Origin: JABMRP01 sp964444795 | GTDB taxonomy: Bacteria > Planctomycetota > Planctomycetia > Pirellulales > Thermoguttaceae | DNA: 26,339 nt | Direction: 5' to 3' | NCBI GenBank assembly: GCA_964444795.1 | Contig: CAYUIQ010000120.1 | Coordinates: 1-26,339, forward strand | In this document: piece by piece, positions 21,401 to 26,339 of the stretch | Numbering within the stretch: the stretch's first letter is position 1 | Layout: each line of letters starts with the position of its first letter | Notes under the pieces: model-generated | The model's input: only the letters and a program-made list of their open reading frames with translations | Databases searched by the model: none | Told to the model about the DNA's origin: nothing | Position numbers and translations under genes: made by a program

Positions 21401-23381
21401 GGGCAAGGCGCAGCGAGACCAAATCGCCCAATGCTTGTTCGGCGTCGGCGAGAATCTCCTCCGCATCGTCCCACTCGCCTTTGCGCTGGGCCAGGCGGAC
21501 CAGCGTGATCCAGAGTTTCGGCTCGTCGGGCTGCCCGTCGCGGGCGGCGGTCAACAGAGCTTCCGCGGCCTCCACGCCTTTCTTCTCCAGGTTCTGCGCG
21601 ACCAGGACTTCCGCCCGCAGAATGGGGATCTGCACCGACTCCGGGTTGACCTGGGCCGCAATGTCAAGTAGGCCGGTCACCTTGTCCCAGTCTTGCTGTG
21701 CTGGACTGAGGGGGAGGTTCTTCATAATGGACAGCCGGGCCAACTCGATCCAGACTTCCGGCCGTGCTCTTCTCAGAGCCACGACTTGCTGGTATTCCGC
21801 CAGGGCCTCGTCGATGCGGCCCATCGACACACATGCCGCGGCGATCCCCAGTCGGGCGGGAATCCAAAACGCATCCGCGGCGACCGCACGCCGGTAGGAA
21901 CTCAATTGCAGATCGGCGTTGCCCAACTGCCAGTAGCAGTGCCCGAGGTAGAAATCGGTCTGCTTGATCAGGTCGGGCCAGCCGATCAACTCGGTGCGAA
22001 TCTCTTCGAGTATCTGGCTGGCCGCCAACCAATGCTCCTGGGCAAACTCCACGCGAGCTTCGAGGTAGGCGACCTGAGCTATCGGAAACTTGGCGGCTCG
22101 TAACTGTGCAATCGGGTTATCACGGGCCTCGGCGAATCGCCCCTCATCCAACAGTAAGTTGGCAAGATTCCACGATAAGGGTTCGCGTGTATCAACGGCC
22201 GCGATCCCTTGTTCGAGCATGGTGATCGCCTTACCCCGATCACCGGAGCGGAGTTCGATGTCGGTTGCCAGCAGGTAGAAGTCCGGCATCTTGGGATGCT
22301 TTTCGATTCCGCGGCTGACGTACCCGCGCGCCGCGTCGTAATAGAGGCTGACTAGATAGTCGGGAACCGCCTCCAAAGCTTGAGCCAGTGCAAATAGGCG
22401 CCTGTGCCATTTTTCCTGAGCGCCTTGTGTGTCCTGTGTGCCCCTGTGTGACATAGCTGAGATTTGGGAGAGCCACGACATTTCGGGTTTGACCGCGGTG
22501 TACTCCGCGGCATCGAGTGCGCCGTGCCCGCCCAACATCAAGGCGTCGGCTCGATCGGGTTCCAACGTCAGAGCGACCGACGCGTGATCCACCGCCTCAC
22601 CGGTGAGCCGCAGGAGATCTTCTCGCAGTCGTGGAGTGAACTCGCTCTTGTGACGCATGTCCTGGGCGGCTTCCCGGAGATACTGGCCTCGCAGGACGTG
22701 GGCCTCCGCGTTTTCCGAATTGTCGTCCACCATCTTCCGCATCCAGTCGTCCGCGCCCATCCGCGACAGCGTGTCTTCTTTGAGCCGAGGCGGTTTGACG
22801 AGGTCGCGCAGAATGGTCGCCAGATCCGTGTAGGCTTCAAGGCGTTCAGGCTCGTTGGCAATGGCCGCGGCCAGGGATTCCTCGGCAGACGGTTTGTCCG
22901 GTGTGTTCGGGTCGTGCTCGTAGTTGCCGAGTTCCGCATGGCAGGTGCCCAACCAGTGGAGCAACTCGGCATCCGAGGGAGATCCTGCCAGCAAGTACTC
23001 TTCGAGATGCACTCGGGCGTCTCTGTACTGCCGCAATTTCATCAACACCTCGGCCAGCTTCCGCCGCTCGGCCACCCGACTTGGCTCCCGCCGCAAGACG
23101 CGTTCCAGGGTGATGAACGCCAACTTATTGTTGGGCAATTCGGCCAGGAGCATCCCCATCTCGGCCAGGGCGTCGGTGTCGTCGGGCACCAGACGGACGT
23201 ACCACTGATAGTTCCGAATTGCCTCGCCGATTTTGCCCCGCTCCTGCGCCTCCCTCGCTTCTCGCAGGAAACCCTCCGCGTAGTTGCTCACCTGGTAGGC
23301 GTGGATTCCCCAGACCACAACCCCGACGAGAATCACGCAGGCGGCGAGAATCAACAGTAGGCGAAGGTTAACCGATCGCAT
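18459..23381 (-). CDS. Giant membrane-anchored tetratricopeptide repeat protein
   Basis: A 1640-residue protein. The ATG at 23381 has GAGGT six bases upstream. Residues 7-27 form one membrane helix (LRLLLILAACVILVGVVVWG) after a short basic start, so the rest probably lies outside the inner membrane. The body is TPR-like helical hairpins from end to end, for example EAIRNYQWYVRLVPDD, ALAEYQQVVALRRARPEVW, AAIANFRRAVDLGERSP, NAEAQYRAAFRASNKD and ERYDEAVSLYRELLQ. TPR arrays bind other proteins; no enzyme domain is visible. Oddities: a low-complexity hinge of five PGTE units then Ala/Glu-rich repeats near residues 670-705; an 18-residue SHRGTQDTQ-type insert at about 310-328; and a duplicated block of about 130 residues (1298-1429 and 1430-1555). 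The gene converges on the MoxR/VWA operon. TPR proteins accompany VWA proteins in Bat operons, so a shared envelope role is possible but not shown. Confidence 0.9.
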   Translation of the reverse strand: MRSVNLRLLLILAACVILVGVVVWGIHAYQVSNYAEGFLREAREAQERGKIGEAIRNYQWYVRLVPDDTDALAEMGMLLAELPNNKLAFITLERVLRREPSRVAERRKLAEVLMKLRQYRDARVHLEEYLLAGSPSDAELLHWLGTCHAELGNYEHDPNTPDKPSAEESLAAAIANEPERLEAYTDLATILRDLVKPPRLKEDTLSRMGADDWMRKMVDDNSENAEAHVLRGQYLREAAQDMRHKSEFTPRLREDLLRLTGEAVDHASVALTLEPDRADALMLGGHGALDAAEYTAVKPEMSWLSQISAMSHRGTQDTQGAQEKWHRRLFALAQALEAVPDYLVSLYYDAARGYVSRGIEKHPKMPDFYLLATDIELRSGDRGKAITMLEQGIAAVDTREPLSWNLANLLLDEGRFAEARDNPIAQLRAAKFPIAQVAYLEARVEFAQEHWLAASQILEEIRTELIGWPDLIKQTDFYLGHCYWQLGNADLQLSSYRRAVAADAFWIPARLGIAAACVSMGRIDEALAEYQQVVALRRARPEVWIELARLSIMKNLPLSPAQQDWDKVTGLLDIAAQVNPESVQIPILRAEVLVAQNLEKKGVEAAEALLTAARDGQPDEPKLWITLVRLAQRKGEWDDAEEILADAEQALGDLVSLRLARGRYLVQRPEPGTEPGTEPGTEPGTEPGTEAEATAEAEAAAEAKAILRAGLRALADNAEQFSEADRLDLWRGLAGLSLRIRDFEQTRSLCQKIRETKASSLGVRLLLFDLALQAEDTADMDKLLAEIRQIEGRGPLWLYGSAVYASLRAQADGESGEQLADAAREKLLAGALKNLDEASVLRPRWSRVPLLAGRIHDSQGDEDAAIANFRRAVDLGERSPQMVRRVVQLLYVRQRYSKADEIIRRLQASRTPLSLDVGRMATDVSLRLEDFDRALQWATKMATDSVDYRDHVWHGQVLGVLGVQAQEEGQTERSEELLDEAEKDFRHAVKLADKLRDTHVALIQFFGRTKQTDKAEAAIEEAKKNIPPGQAPLALAQCYMAIEQTENAEAQYRAAFRASNKDAIILRQVTDFFLSQGNTQDEEVKVQELLEQFLRGDIEGTEDDVLWSRRNLALLLLARGGEKNINDAMEMVEENLAVNRRSVPDLRTKGLVLNAYGTRARRQQAIKTYEALVQEADRPTLEDRFRLARLHLAEANWPKYREQMISILGEQPEDSRYAADYATVLLLRGEPIEAGRWVGFLERIAPEEFVTARLRVAVCLGRVQRTKEGEPDPLIDQALDVSEQFLARPEARAEHVIELVTPLLNTGKADVKQIARAEKILADALVRYERPVSLLGVMAGWRSLQERYDEAVSLYRELLQNDKEELLQKHAEIVAIQNNLAFMLAPRHEDLDEAMDLINGAIDTGNETGTLLDSRAMIYLAQGDPKRAIELVTLLLIPGKVDEEQIARAEKILADALLGTMADWLSRHERYDEAISLYRELLQKNGLLRKSEEAKKKANVAVQNNLAFLLALRRENLVEAMDLINGAIGWAVETGNPTDEFLDSRAMIHLAQGSLDKAQGSLEKALVDLDAAIDKRPTASRYFHRAQVLDQLDNGPAATAALKKALELGMSTGRLHPLERPAWKDLLKRYPKASGEQPEA
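18695..18732 (-). repeat. 21-base tandem duplication inside the TPR gene
   Basis: The 17-mer CCAGACTGCCTTGGGCC occurs at 18695-18711 and 18716-18732, a period of 21 bases. It encodes AQGSLDK followed by AQGSLEK. The spacing keeps the frame, so it adds seven residues next to the larger duplicated block. Confidence 0.85.
18717..19490 (-). repeat. Tandem duplication of a ~130-residue block in the TPR gene
   Basis: The unit at 19490-19095 is followed directly by a second at 19094 to about 18717. Both encode the same order of segments: ELVTPLL / ELVTLLL, QIARAEKILADAL, ERYDEAVSLYRELLQ / ERYDEAISLYRELLQ, QNNLAFMLAPR / QNNLAFLLALR, EAMDLINGAI and LDSRAMIYLAQG / LDSRAMIHLAQG. The variable parts differ by small in-frame indels. 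Confidence 0.92.
21316..21375 (-). repeat. Five tandem 12-base units encoding Pro-Gly-Thr-Glu
   Basis: GTTCCGGGTTC(C/T) is repeated five times exactly in register at 21316, 21328, 21340, 21352 and 21364. On the coding strand it specifies a (PGTE)n linker, directly followed by an Ala/Glu-rich stretch. The near-identity of the units at DNA level suggests recent slippage expansion in a hinge between TPR blocks. Confidence 0.92.
22403..22456 (-). repeat. Intergenic-type CACAGGG/CACAGGACACA repeat inserted in the TPR frame
   Basis: On the minus strand this reads ATGTCACACAGGGGCACAC followed by AGGACACACAAGGCGCTCAG, encoding MSHRGTQDTQGAQEKWHRR. Purine-rich CACAGAGG-type sequence of this sort is common between genes in many large bacterial genomes and is unlike the TPR helices on either side (SWLSQISA before, LFALAQALEAV after). 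The family link is from memory. Confidence 0.5.
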
Positions 23382-23461
23382 CGAAGGACCTCGTGAGGGT
23401 ATCTGGTAGTAGCCATCTCGCCGATCTGAAGGACGTTGGAGGCGACACTTGACCGTTTAGC

Positions 23462-23479
23462 CCGGGCACTCGTGCCCGG
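23462..23479. repeat. Palindrome CCGGGCAC-TC-GTGCCCGG
   Basis: A perfect 8-bp inverted repeat with a 2-base centre, 81 bases upstream of the TPR gene start. It resembles the palindromic GTGCC/GGCAC intergenic repeats seen again at 23656-23674. It may be a repeat element rather than an operator. Confidence 0.6.
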
Positions 23480-23649
23480 CGTTTCGAAGCATGGTCGATT
23501 CCCTCCCAACGGCGGACGGCTCGAAATAGCACGTTTTTCACCGGCCGCCCCGTAGCACATCCACCTTCCTACAATCGTAGCACGCAACGCACACGGCGCC
23601 CGCCCCAGCCAACCGGTTCAGATGTCAAATCACGTCCAAACCCACTCCC

Positions 23650-23712
23650 AGCTGCCACGGGCATCTTGCCCGTGACGCGTGCCCTGCACTGGCGAGACGC
23701 CCGTGCCACCCA
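23650..23712. repeat. Intergenic repeat with GCCACGGGCATCTTGCCCGTG hairpin and GGCGAGACGCCCGTGCCAC
   Basis: CACGGGCA (23656-23663) and TGCCCGTG (23667-23674) form an 8-bp stem with a 3-base loop. It is followed by a second related block ending CGCCCGTGCCACC at about 23711. The plus strand reads CTGETPVPP in one frame, a tell-tale of a dispersed intergenic repeat I associate with planctomycete and verrucomicrobial genomes. The rest of 23382-23729 holds no gene that I can support. Confidence 0.55.
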
Positions 23713-23729
23713 ACCGCCAAGAAACGAAA

Positions 23730-23760
23730 CTGGCAAGCCCGATCATCACGGACTTGCCAG
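23730..23760 (-). terminator. Intrinsic terminator of the PEP-CTERM gene
   Basis: CTGGCAAG and CTTGCCAG form an 8-bp stem, extended by CCG/CGG around an ATCATCA loop. Read on the minus strand, the hairpin is followed by TTTCGTTTCTTGG. It lies 48 bases past the stop codon of the PEP-CTERM gene. Confidence 0.75.
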
Positions 23761-23807
23761 CAAACGTCGATCACTTGAACTCGCTAAGAGCAGATAACTG
23801 CCTGTTC

Positions 23808-24728
23808 TTACTTCTTCCTCCGCCACCGCAGCCAGCCGAAGCCCACCAGCGGCAAACCGCTCAGCAGGGCGATCAACGGCATAGGCTCCGGAATGGTAGG
23901 AACATCGCCATACGCCGGAATGATGTCGTGGGTCGCCCCGGTCCAGTACCCTGGGTCGTTGTCGCTGGTGAAGAAAACAACGGAACTGGTCCCGTCTGCC
24001 GCGATATCCCCAGTTGTGCTAGCCGTCGGAAAATTGAACCGAAGAATATCCTGATCATCATCCTCGGTCATGGCGTAGTGGTTTGCATCCACTGGCCCAG
24101 TGCTACCCAAGATGAATGGATTGAACAGGGTGTCCGGCGAACCCGTATCCGTATCGAACACGTAGCCTCTTGTTGTGGGTTCGTGGTTCAAGAGCTCCGG
24201 CGTCGGGTCGGCCGGTGTGGCAGTCAAGTTAGGGTTGCCAACCGTGCCAACTTCAGCATTCACGTTGCCGGCGTTTTCATTGAATACGTAACCCGAAATT
24301 TGGCCTCGGGAGCTAACGTTTTCTTTCTTTCCTACCACCACATGAAATTCGGTCACCGGAGCGTCGGTTGACTGTCCGTTCCGATTGGTGTTCACAACTT
24401 GGTAGAAGTACACGTATTTGGCATCTTTAACTACGGAGTCAGGGTCGAGAGGGGAGACGTCCAGACCCGAAATAATCGTGCCAATATTCCCCTGCCCCAC
24501 CCCGTAGGCGCCTAGTGCCTTATCATCAGTCCAGTCGGCATCCTCGGTTTTGTAGACAGCGAAACTCACGTCCGAGTCTGCTTTTGCAACAACGGTCCCT
24601 GTCGTATCGTGCGTGAATTCGGTATGCCCGGTAAAGTAGGGTAACCATCCCGCCTGCGCCACTCCCGCTGACAGCACCATTACCGCTGCGACGAATAGTC
24701 CGACCGTCATTGTCCATCTCTTGCCCAT
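23808..24728 (-). CDS. PEP-CTERM sorting-signal surface protein of unknown function
   Basis: A 306-residue protein. I place the start at the ATG at 24728, where AAGGAGAGAGAG gives a strong Shine-Dalgarno and the signal peptide begins at once (MGKRWTM, hydrophobic core, cleavage near AQAG at about residue 26). The upstream in-frame extension to 24830 is leader sequence. The middle is rich in Asp, Thr, Gly and Asn, beta-like, with segments such as KYVYFYQVVNTNRNGQ and TEFHVVVGKKENV; no enzyme motif is visible. The last 28 residues form a PEP-CTERM tripartite signal: IPEPMPL, a hydrophobic helix, then WLRWRRKK. Such proteins are processed by an exosortase at the inner membrane and exported; none is encoded here, which is usual because the target genes are scattered. 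The gene stands alone, with its own promoter and terminator. Confidence 0.9.
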   Translation of the reverse strand: MGKRWTMTVGLFVAAVMVLSAGVAQAGWLPYFTGHTEFTHDTTGTVVAKADSDVSFAVYKTEDADWTDDKALGAYGVGQGNIGTIISGLDVSPLDPDSVVKDAKYVYFYQVVNTNRNGQSTDAPVTEFHVVVGKKENVSSRGQISGYVFNENAGNVNAEVGTVGNPNLTATPADPTPELLNHEPTTRGYVFDTDTGSPDTLFNPFILGSTGPVDANHYAMTEDDDQDILRFNFPTASTTGDIAADGTSSVVFFTSDNDPGYWTGATHDIIPAYGDVPTIPEPMPLIALLSGLPLVGFGWLRWRRKK

Positions 24729-24836
24729 TGCTCTCTCTCCTTGGTTGCGAGTCCAGTGATTTCTTTGTTCTCGTGATTGATGCCGTCGAATCTCGGGCGT
24801 CCATACTTGTCGCCCGGAAATCAAACGCATGTTACG

Positions 24837-24864
24837 ATTCTAACTACGAGATACCCCCTGTCAA
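24837..24864 (-). promoter_or_regulatory. Sigma70-like promoter of the PEP-CTERM gene
   Basis: On the minus strand a perfect TTGACA (complement of 24859-24864) is followed after 16 bases by TAGAAT (complement of 24837-24842), five of six matches to TATAAT. This predicts a leader of about 100 bases before the start codon. Confidence 0.7.
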
Positions 24865-24896
24865 CAACTAAATCGCCCCAACAGTCGATTTTCTAA

Positions 24897-24927
24897 GGAT
24901 TTGCGCAAATCCGCAAGGATCTTGCGG
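24897..24927. promoter_or_regulatory. Two abutting palindromes upstream of the PEP-CTERM promoter
   Basis: GGATTTGCGCAAATCC at 24897-24912 is a perfect 16-base palindrome. It overlaps by two bases CCGCAAGGATCTTGCGG at 24911-24927, a 7-bp inverted repeat around GAT. They begin 33 bases upstream of the -35 box. The first looks like a dimeric repressor or activator site; the second recurs inverted at 24990-25005. Confidence 0.5.
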
Positions 24928-25005
24928 CTGAGTGCAAGCCTGGCCGGGGCCACGTTTGAGTGCTGGGGCAGCGACCCCGGTTGCGGTGCAGCGCAAGATC
25001 CTTGC
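24911..25005. repeat. Imperfect inverted-repeat element in the divergent intergenic region
   Basis: CCGCAAGGATCTTGCG at 24911-24926 and its exact reverse complement CGCAAGATCCTTGCGG at 24990-25005 bound a 95-base GC-rich element. The inner flanks keep partial complementarity (CTG, GCAA, CGGGG), and GGGG/CCCC at 24963-24976 forms a small central hairpin. The whole 24729-25362 stretch holds no gene that I can support. Confidence 0.6.
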
Positions 25006-25124
25006 GGAAGAACGAAATCTCCCGGGGGGGTTACCCTCTTGTGGCCACCCGACTGGCTGCGGTTTTGCCCTATGTACCCCCTCAACCGGGCCCCAGACCG
25101 GTTTCCACCTAATGCCTGGCAGAA

Positions 25125-25153
25125 TTGACGCGAGTCCGCCGACACGCTAGATC
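25125..25153 (+). promoter_or_regulatory. Candidate promoter for ribokinase
   Basis: TTGACG at 25125-25130 and TAGATC at 25148-25153 are 17 bases apart. The -10 match is poor. A leader of about 200 bases would follow, containing two TTTCGGAAA motifs (25190-25198 and 25241-25249). Confidence 0.3.
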
Positions 25154-25362
25154 TGGGGGCCGTCAGGACAAAAAAGTTTTTCCTCGGGTTTTCGGAAAAG
25201 ACCGTCCAAGGGGCACCGGGCACGGCTTTTCGGGCCCGTCTTTCGGAAAGGGTGACAGAAAATGCTGCTTCGTTCATAATCCCAGTGTTGTCTTGCTCGC
25301 CTCGTCGTCAACGGGGAACCGGTGGAGCGGGACAGGAAGCTCCTCATCGGGAAGAAAACAAC

Positions 25363-26280
25363 ATGGATAGGCCTCGTATCGTTGTCGTCGGCAGCAGCAA
25401 TACCGACATGGTGGTCAAGACGCGGCGTATCCCGGGCGTCGGCGAGACGGTCGTCGGCGGCCAGTTCGTCATGGCGGCCGGGGGTAAAGGCGCCAACCAG
25501 GCTGTGGCCGCGGCACGGCTGGGCGCCGAGGTGACTTTCGTAACCAAAGTCGGGCGGGACATGTTCGGCGATCGGGCCATTGCCGGATACCGGGCCGAGG
25601 GTATCACCGCCGACACCATCCTGCGCGACCCGAGCCACGCCACTGGCATCGCGTTGATCCTGGTCGACGACCGGGGCAACAACCTGATCTCCGTCGCGTC
25701 CGGCGCCAACCACGCGCTGACGACCGCCGAAGTCGAGCAAGCCGCCGAGCGGATCCGGGCCGCCGACGCGGTGATGCTGCAATTGGAGATTCCCCCGGAG
25801 GTCGTCCAGCGTGTGGCAGCCTTGGCGGCCGGTGCGGGCGTGCCGGTCATTCTCGACCCGGCGCCCGCGCCCGATTCGCCGTTGCCAGGCTCGCTGCTGG
25901 GGCACGTCACGTACCTAACGCCCAACGAATCGGAAGCGAGCCTGTTGACGGGCGTGACGGTCGAGGACGAGTCTTCCGCCCGACAGGCCGCCCAGATACT
26001 TTTGGAGCAGGGGGCTCGCAACGTGGTCGTCACCTTGGGGCCGAAAGGTGCCCTGGTGGCCGGCGATGCAGAGCTTTTCGTGCCGGCCCATGCGGTCGAA
26101 GCTCGGGACAGCACGGCGGCGGGCGACGCATTCAACGGCGGTTTGGCCGTGGCGTTGGCCCAAGGGGAATCGATCGGTGAAGCGGTCCGGCTGGCGAGCC
26201 TTGTGGCAGCCGTTTCCGTCACGCGCATGGGAGCGCAGCCGTCGCTACCCACGCGCGAAGAGATCGGCCGAACCCGTTGA
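25363..26280 (+). CDS. rbsK: Ribokinase (PfkB family)
   Basis: A 305-residue cytoplasmic sugar kinase that phosphorylates ribose at O5 with ATP, feeding ribose 5-phosphate to the pentose phosphate pathway. Motifs in order: IVVVGSSNTDMV and the sugar-binding NTD start, GGKGANQAVAAARLGA (PfkB signature 1, near residue 41), GIALILVD, a LDPAPAP strand, TPNESEASLLTG, VVVTLGPKGA, and DSTAAGDAFNGGLA (signature 2) with catalytic base Asp255. The length is normal for RbsK. The start is ATG 25363; the frame is open back to 25252, but the upstream part is not family-like. The ribosome binding site is weak (GGAAG about ten bases upstream). No ribose transporter or repressor is visible on this side, and the window ends 59 bases after the stop. 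A related PfkB kinase with another sugar is possible, but the GGKGANQ and NESE motifs favour ribokinase. Confidence 0.93.
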   Translation: MDRPRIVVVGSSNTDMVVKTRRIPGVGETVVGGQFVMAAGGKGANQAVAAARLGAEVTFVTKVGRDMFGDRAIAGYRAEGITADTILRDPSHATGIALILVDDRGNNLISVASGANHALTTAEVEQAAERIRAADAVMLQLEIPPEVVQRVAALAAGAGVPVILDPAPAPDSPLPGSLLGHVTYLTPNESEASLLTGVTVEDESSARQAAQILLEQGARNVVVTLGPKGALVAGDAELFVPAHAVEARDSTAAGDAFNGGLAVALAQGESIGEAVRLASLVAAVSVTRMGAQPSLPTREEIGRTR

Positions 26281-26339
26281 GGGTGCTTTGTGATGGGTGG
26301 CTAAGTGAGAGTGGAGGGTGCCTGGCGGTCGAGCGCAGC

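Noticed and set aside
24861..25277. Minus-strand open frame of 138 codons in the PEP-CTERM / ribokinase gap
   Set aside because: It overlaps the promoter and palindrome cluster, has no plausible ribosome binding site and no recognisable domain.

Overview
This is a GC-rich window, probably from a member of the Planctomycetota; Verrucomicrobiota or a related PVC lineage cannot be excluded. The grounds are a PEP-CTERM surface protein, a MoxR/DUF58/BatA/VWA operon with very long membrane-bound partners, a giant membrane-anchored TPR protein, secreted esterase and GH9 genes, an RHS fragment, and intergenic repeats of the kind common in these genomes. No rRNA, tRNA, CRISPR array or intact transposase was seen.

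Layout. (1) 70-840, minus strand: an orphan C-terminal end of an RHS-repeat protein, with its 5' part missing and a short stretch that may be transposase debris upstream. (2) 1088-8943, plus strand: an accessory block of a secreted SASA-type carbohydrate esterase, a proline racemase superfamily enzyme with Ser/Thr in place of the two catalytic Cys, an exported protein with two FAD-binding oxidoreductase modules and a HEAT-like tail, and a secreted GH9-like glycosidase with an altered DAGD motif. (3) 8944-9546: a decayed gene whose promoter and first codons resemble those of the esterase at 1088 and which carries frameshifts. (4) 9547-18296, plus strand: a tight five-gene operon of MoxR AAA+ ATPase, DUF58 protein, BatA-like VWA membrane protein, a DUF4175-like membrane/coiled-coil protein, and a VWA plus glutamine-amidotransferase-like membrane protein. 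The last four genes are joined by 4-base start/stop overlaps or short spacing. (5) 18459-23381, minus strand: a 1640-residue TPR protein convergent with the operon, with internal duplications and inserted low-complexity sequence. (6) 23382-23807: intergenic palindromic repeats and a terminator. (7) 23808-24728, minus strand: a PEP-CTERM protein with a good sigma70-like promoter. (8) 24729-25362: a divergent regulatory region rich in palindromes. (9) 25363-26280, plus strand: ribokinase.

How the parts fit. The five-gene operon is the clearest functional unit. By family knowledge the MoxR ATPase is a chaperone-like partner of the VWA proteins, and DUF58, BatA and the last protein carry VWA-like folds with MIDAS-type motifs, so an envelope-associated assembly or stress complex is likely; its exact role is unknown. 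In Bat (aerotolerance) operons TPR proteins accompany the VWA proteins, so the convergent TPR protein may act in the same envelope process, but only proximity supports this. The 1-9 kb block looks like an accessory carbohydrate/amino-acid utilisation region with signs of decay and transfer. I found no clear novel defence or mobile system. The strongest second-look items are the Ser/Thr proline-racemase homologue, the duplicated promoter/signal region with a decayed paralogue, the repeats inside the TPR gene, and the palindrome cluster at 24.9-25.0 kb.
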